In this document: piece after piece, positions 4,884 to 5,753 of the stretch | Position numbering within the stretch: position 1 is the stretch's first letter | How the letters are laid out: the number at the start of each line of letters is the position of its first letter | From: Bacillota bacterium | Lineage (GTDB): Bacteria; Bacillota; Clostridia; Acetivibrionales; DSM-1351 | Assembly (NCBI GenBank): GCA_023398105.1 | Contig: JAEWST010000042.1 | Location: 1 to 5,753, forward strand | DNA length: 5,753 nt | Reading direction: 5' to 3' | Position numbers and translations under genes: made by a program | Notes under the pieces: model-generated | Told to the model about the DNA's origin: nothing | Database searches by the model: none | The model's input: the letters and a program-made list of their open reading frames with translations, nothing else

Positions 4884-5258
4884 CGGCGCACGACGAGCTG
4901 CCTTTAAGCCGTATTTCTTTCTTTCTTTCATTCTTGGATCTCTTGTTAAATATCCTGCTTTTTTAAGAACTGGACGGAATTCGATGTCAGCTTTCAGTAA
5001 AGCTCTAGCGATACCGTGTCTTACAGCACCAGCCTGTCCGGTGAAACCACCGCCGTGTACGTTTACTAAAACGTCGAACTTATCTACTGTCTCTGTTGCT
5101 GTTAATGGCTGACGAACTACAACCTTTAATGTCTCAAGACCGAAGTACTGATCGATGTCTCTTTTATTGATGGTGATCTTACCTGTACCTGGTACTAAAT
5201 ATACTCTAGCGATAGATTTTTTTCTTCTACCTGTTCCGTAAAATTTTGCATTAGCCAT
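4866..5258 (-). CDS. rpsI: Small ribosomal subunit protein S9
   Basis: S9 is a core protein of the 30S head; its C-terminal tail, here ending in QFSKR, reaches the P-site tRNA. The 130-aa product is full length for the family, with the characteristic YGTGRRKKSIARV near the N-terminus, the HGGGFTGQAGAVRHGIARAL segment in the middle, and the basic KERKKYGLKAARRAPQ tail. An AAGGAGG lies 8 bases before the ATG. The gene follows rplM after 28 bases, the near-universal bacterial order, and is co-transcribed with it. The last codons and stop form the proposed attachment site of the adjoining element, which preserves the S9 sequence. Confidence 0.99.
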   Translation of the reverse strand: MANAKFYGTGRRKKSIARVYLVPGTGKITINKRDIDQYFGLETLKVVVRQPLTATETVDKFDVLVNVHGGGFTGQAGAVRHGIARALLKADIEFRPVLKKAGYLTRDPRMKERKKYGLKAARRAPQFSKR

Positions 5259-5286
5259 GATAACTTCCTCCTTTCAGCACCTCTGA

Positions 5287-5721
5287 TTAAAATTTGAATT
5301 CTAAAACTTCTGGTTTCTGAGCAGCGTTATCATGTTCTGCGCCAGCGTATACGTGAAGTTTTGTTATCATGCTTCTTCCTAAAGGTCCCTTTGGAAGCAT
5401 TCCCTTAACTGCTAATTCAATAACTCTTTCAGGCTTTTTAGCCATCATTTCTCTTAAAGTTGTTTCTTTCATACCGCCAACATAGTCAGAATGGCTGTAG
5501 TAAATCTTCTGATCTAATTTCTTACCGGTAACTTCAATCTTATTTGCGTTTACTACGATTACATAATCACCGCAATCCATATGTGGTGTGTAAATCGGTT
5601 TGTTTTTTCCTCTTAATACTTTAGCTACTTCTGAAGCCAAGCGTCCTAATGTATATCCTGTAGCGTCAACTACGTACCATTTTCTTTCAATTGTTGCTGG
5701 ACTAGCCATAAAAGTCTTCAT
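5287..5721 (-). CDS. rplM: Large ribosomal subunit protein L13
   Basis: L13 is an early-assembly 50S protein that binds 23S rRNA. The 144-aa product has the normal length. It carries the hallmarks WYVVDATGYTLGRLASEVA near the start, GDYVIVVNANKIEVTGKK in the middle, and the VKGMLPKGPLGR segment before LHVYAGAEHDNAAQKPE near the end. AGGAGG sits about 7 bases before the ATG. A second Met at codon 5 lacks its own ribosome binding site, so the first ATG is preferred. It is the promoter-proximal gene of the rplM-rpsI operon as seen here. The window stops 32 bases upstream, so the promoter and any L13 leader RNA cannot be judged. Confidence 0.99.
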   Translation of the reverse strand: MKTFMASPATIERKWYVVDATGYTLGRLASEVAKVLRGKNKPIYTPHMDCGDYVIVVNANKIEVTGKKLDQKIYYSHSDYVGGMKETTLREMMAKKPERVIELAVKGMLPKGPLGRSMITKLHVYAGAEHDNAAQKPEVLEFKF

Positions 5722-5753
5722 TGGACAACCTCCTGTAAATTATGGTGTTTTTA

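Overview
The window looks like chromosomal DNA of a low-GC Gram-positive, most likely a Clostridia/Lachnospiraceae-type gut Firmicute. The grounds are the rplM-rpsI ribosomal operon with strong AGGAGG ribosome binding sites, AT-rich codon use, and the style of the integrase and excisionase remnants. No taxonomic search was possible. All intact genes lie on the minus strand.

Right side (4811-5753): the conserved rplM (L13) and rpsI (S9) genes, closed by a strong bidirectional terminator. Middle (about 1866-4883): a small, apparently immobilised integrative element inserted at the 3' end of rpsI. Its proposed ends are direct copies of the rpsI stop-codon region (4858-4883 and 1866-1902). Next to rpsI it carries a wrecked tyrosine integrase (plus strand), a divergent excisionase-like small gene with an in-frame stop (minus strand), and a 37-codon ORF. 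Then comes the apparently intact cargo: a 481-aa ATPase with a C-terminal TOPRIM-like domain (OLD-nuclease style) overlapping by 7 bp a 118-aa protein with a HEPN-type RNxxxH motif. This pair looks like a two-gene defence module. Its promoter region has AT-rich direct repeats and a dyad.

Left side (1-1865): outside the proposed element lie a degraded YoeB/Txe-type toxin preceded by a possible antitoxin remnant, then a half-size ABC exporter cut by the window edge inside its signature motif. The exporter has a long leader with a terminator-like hairpin that could act as an attenuator.

The most interesting content is the ATPase-TOPRIM plus short HEPN pair, kept open while the integration genes around it have decayed. 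The island boundaries and the toxin, integrase and excisionase relics were found by reading across frameshifts, and they rest on recognised motifs rather than database searches.
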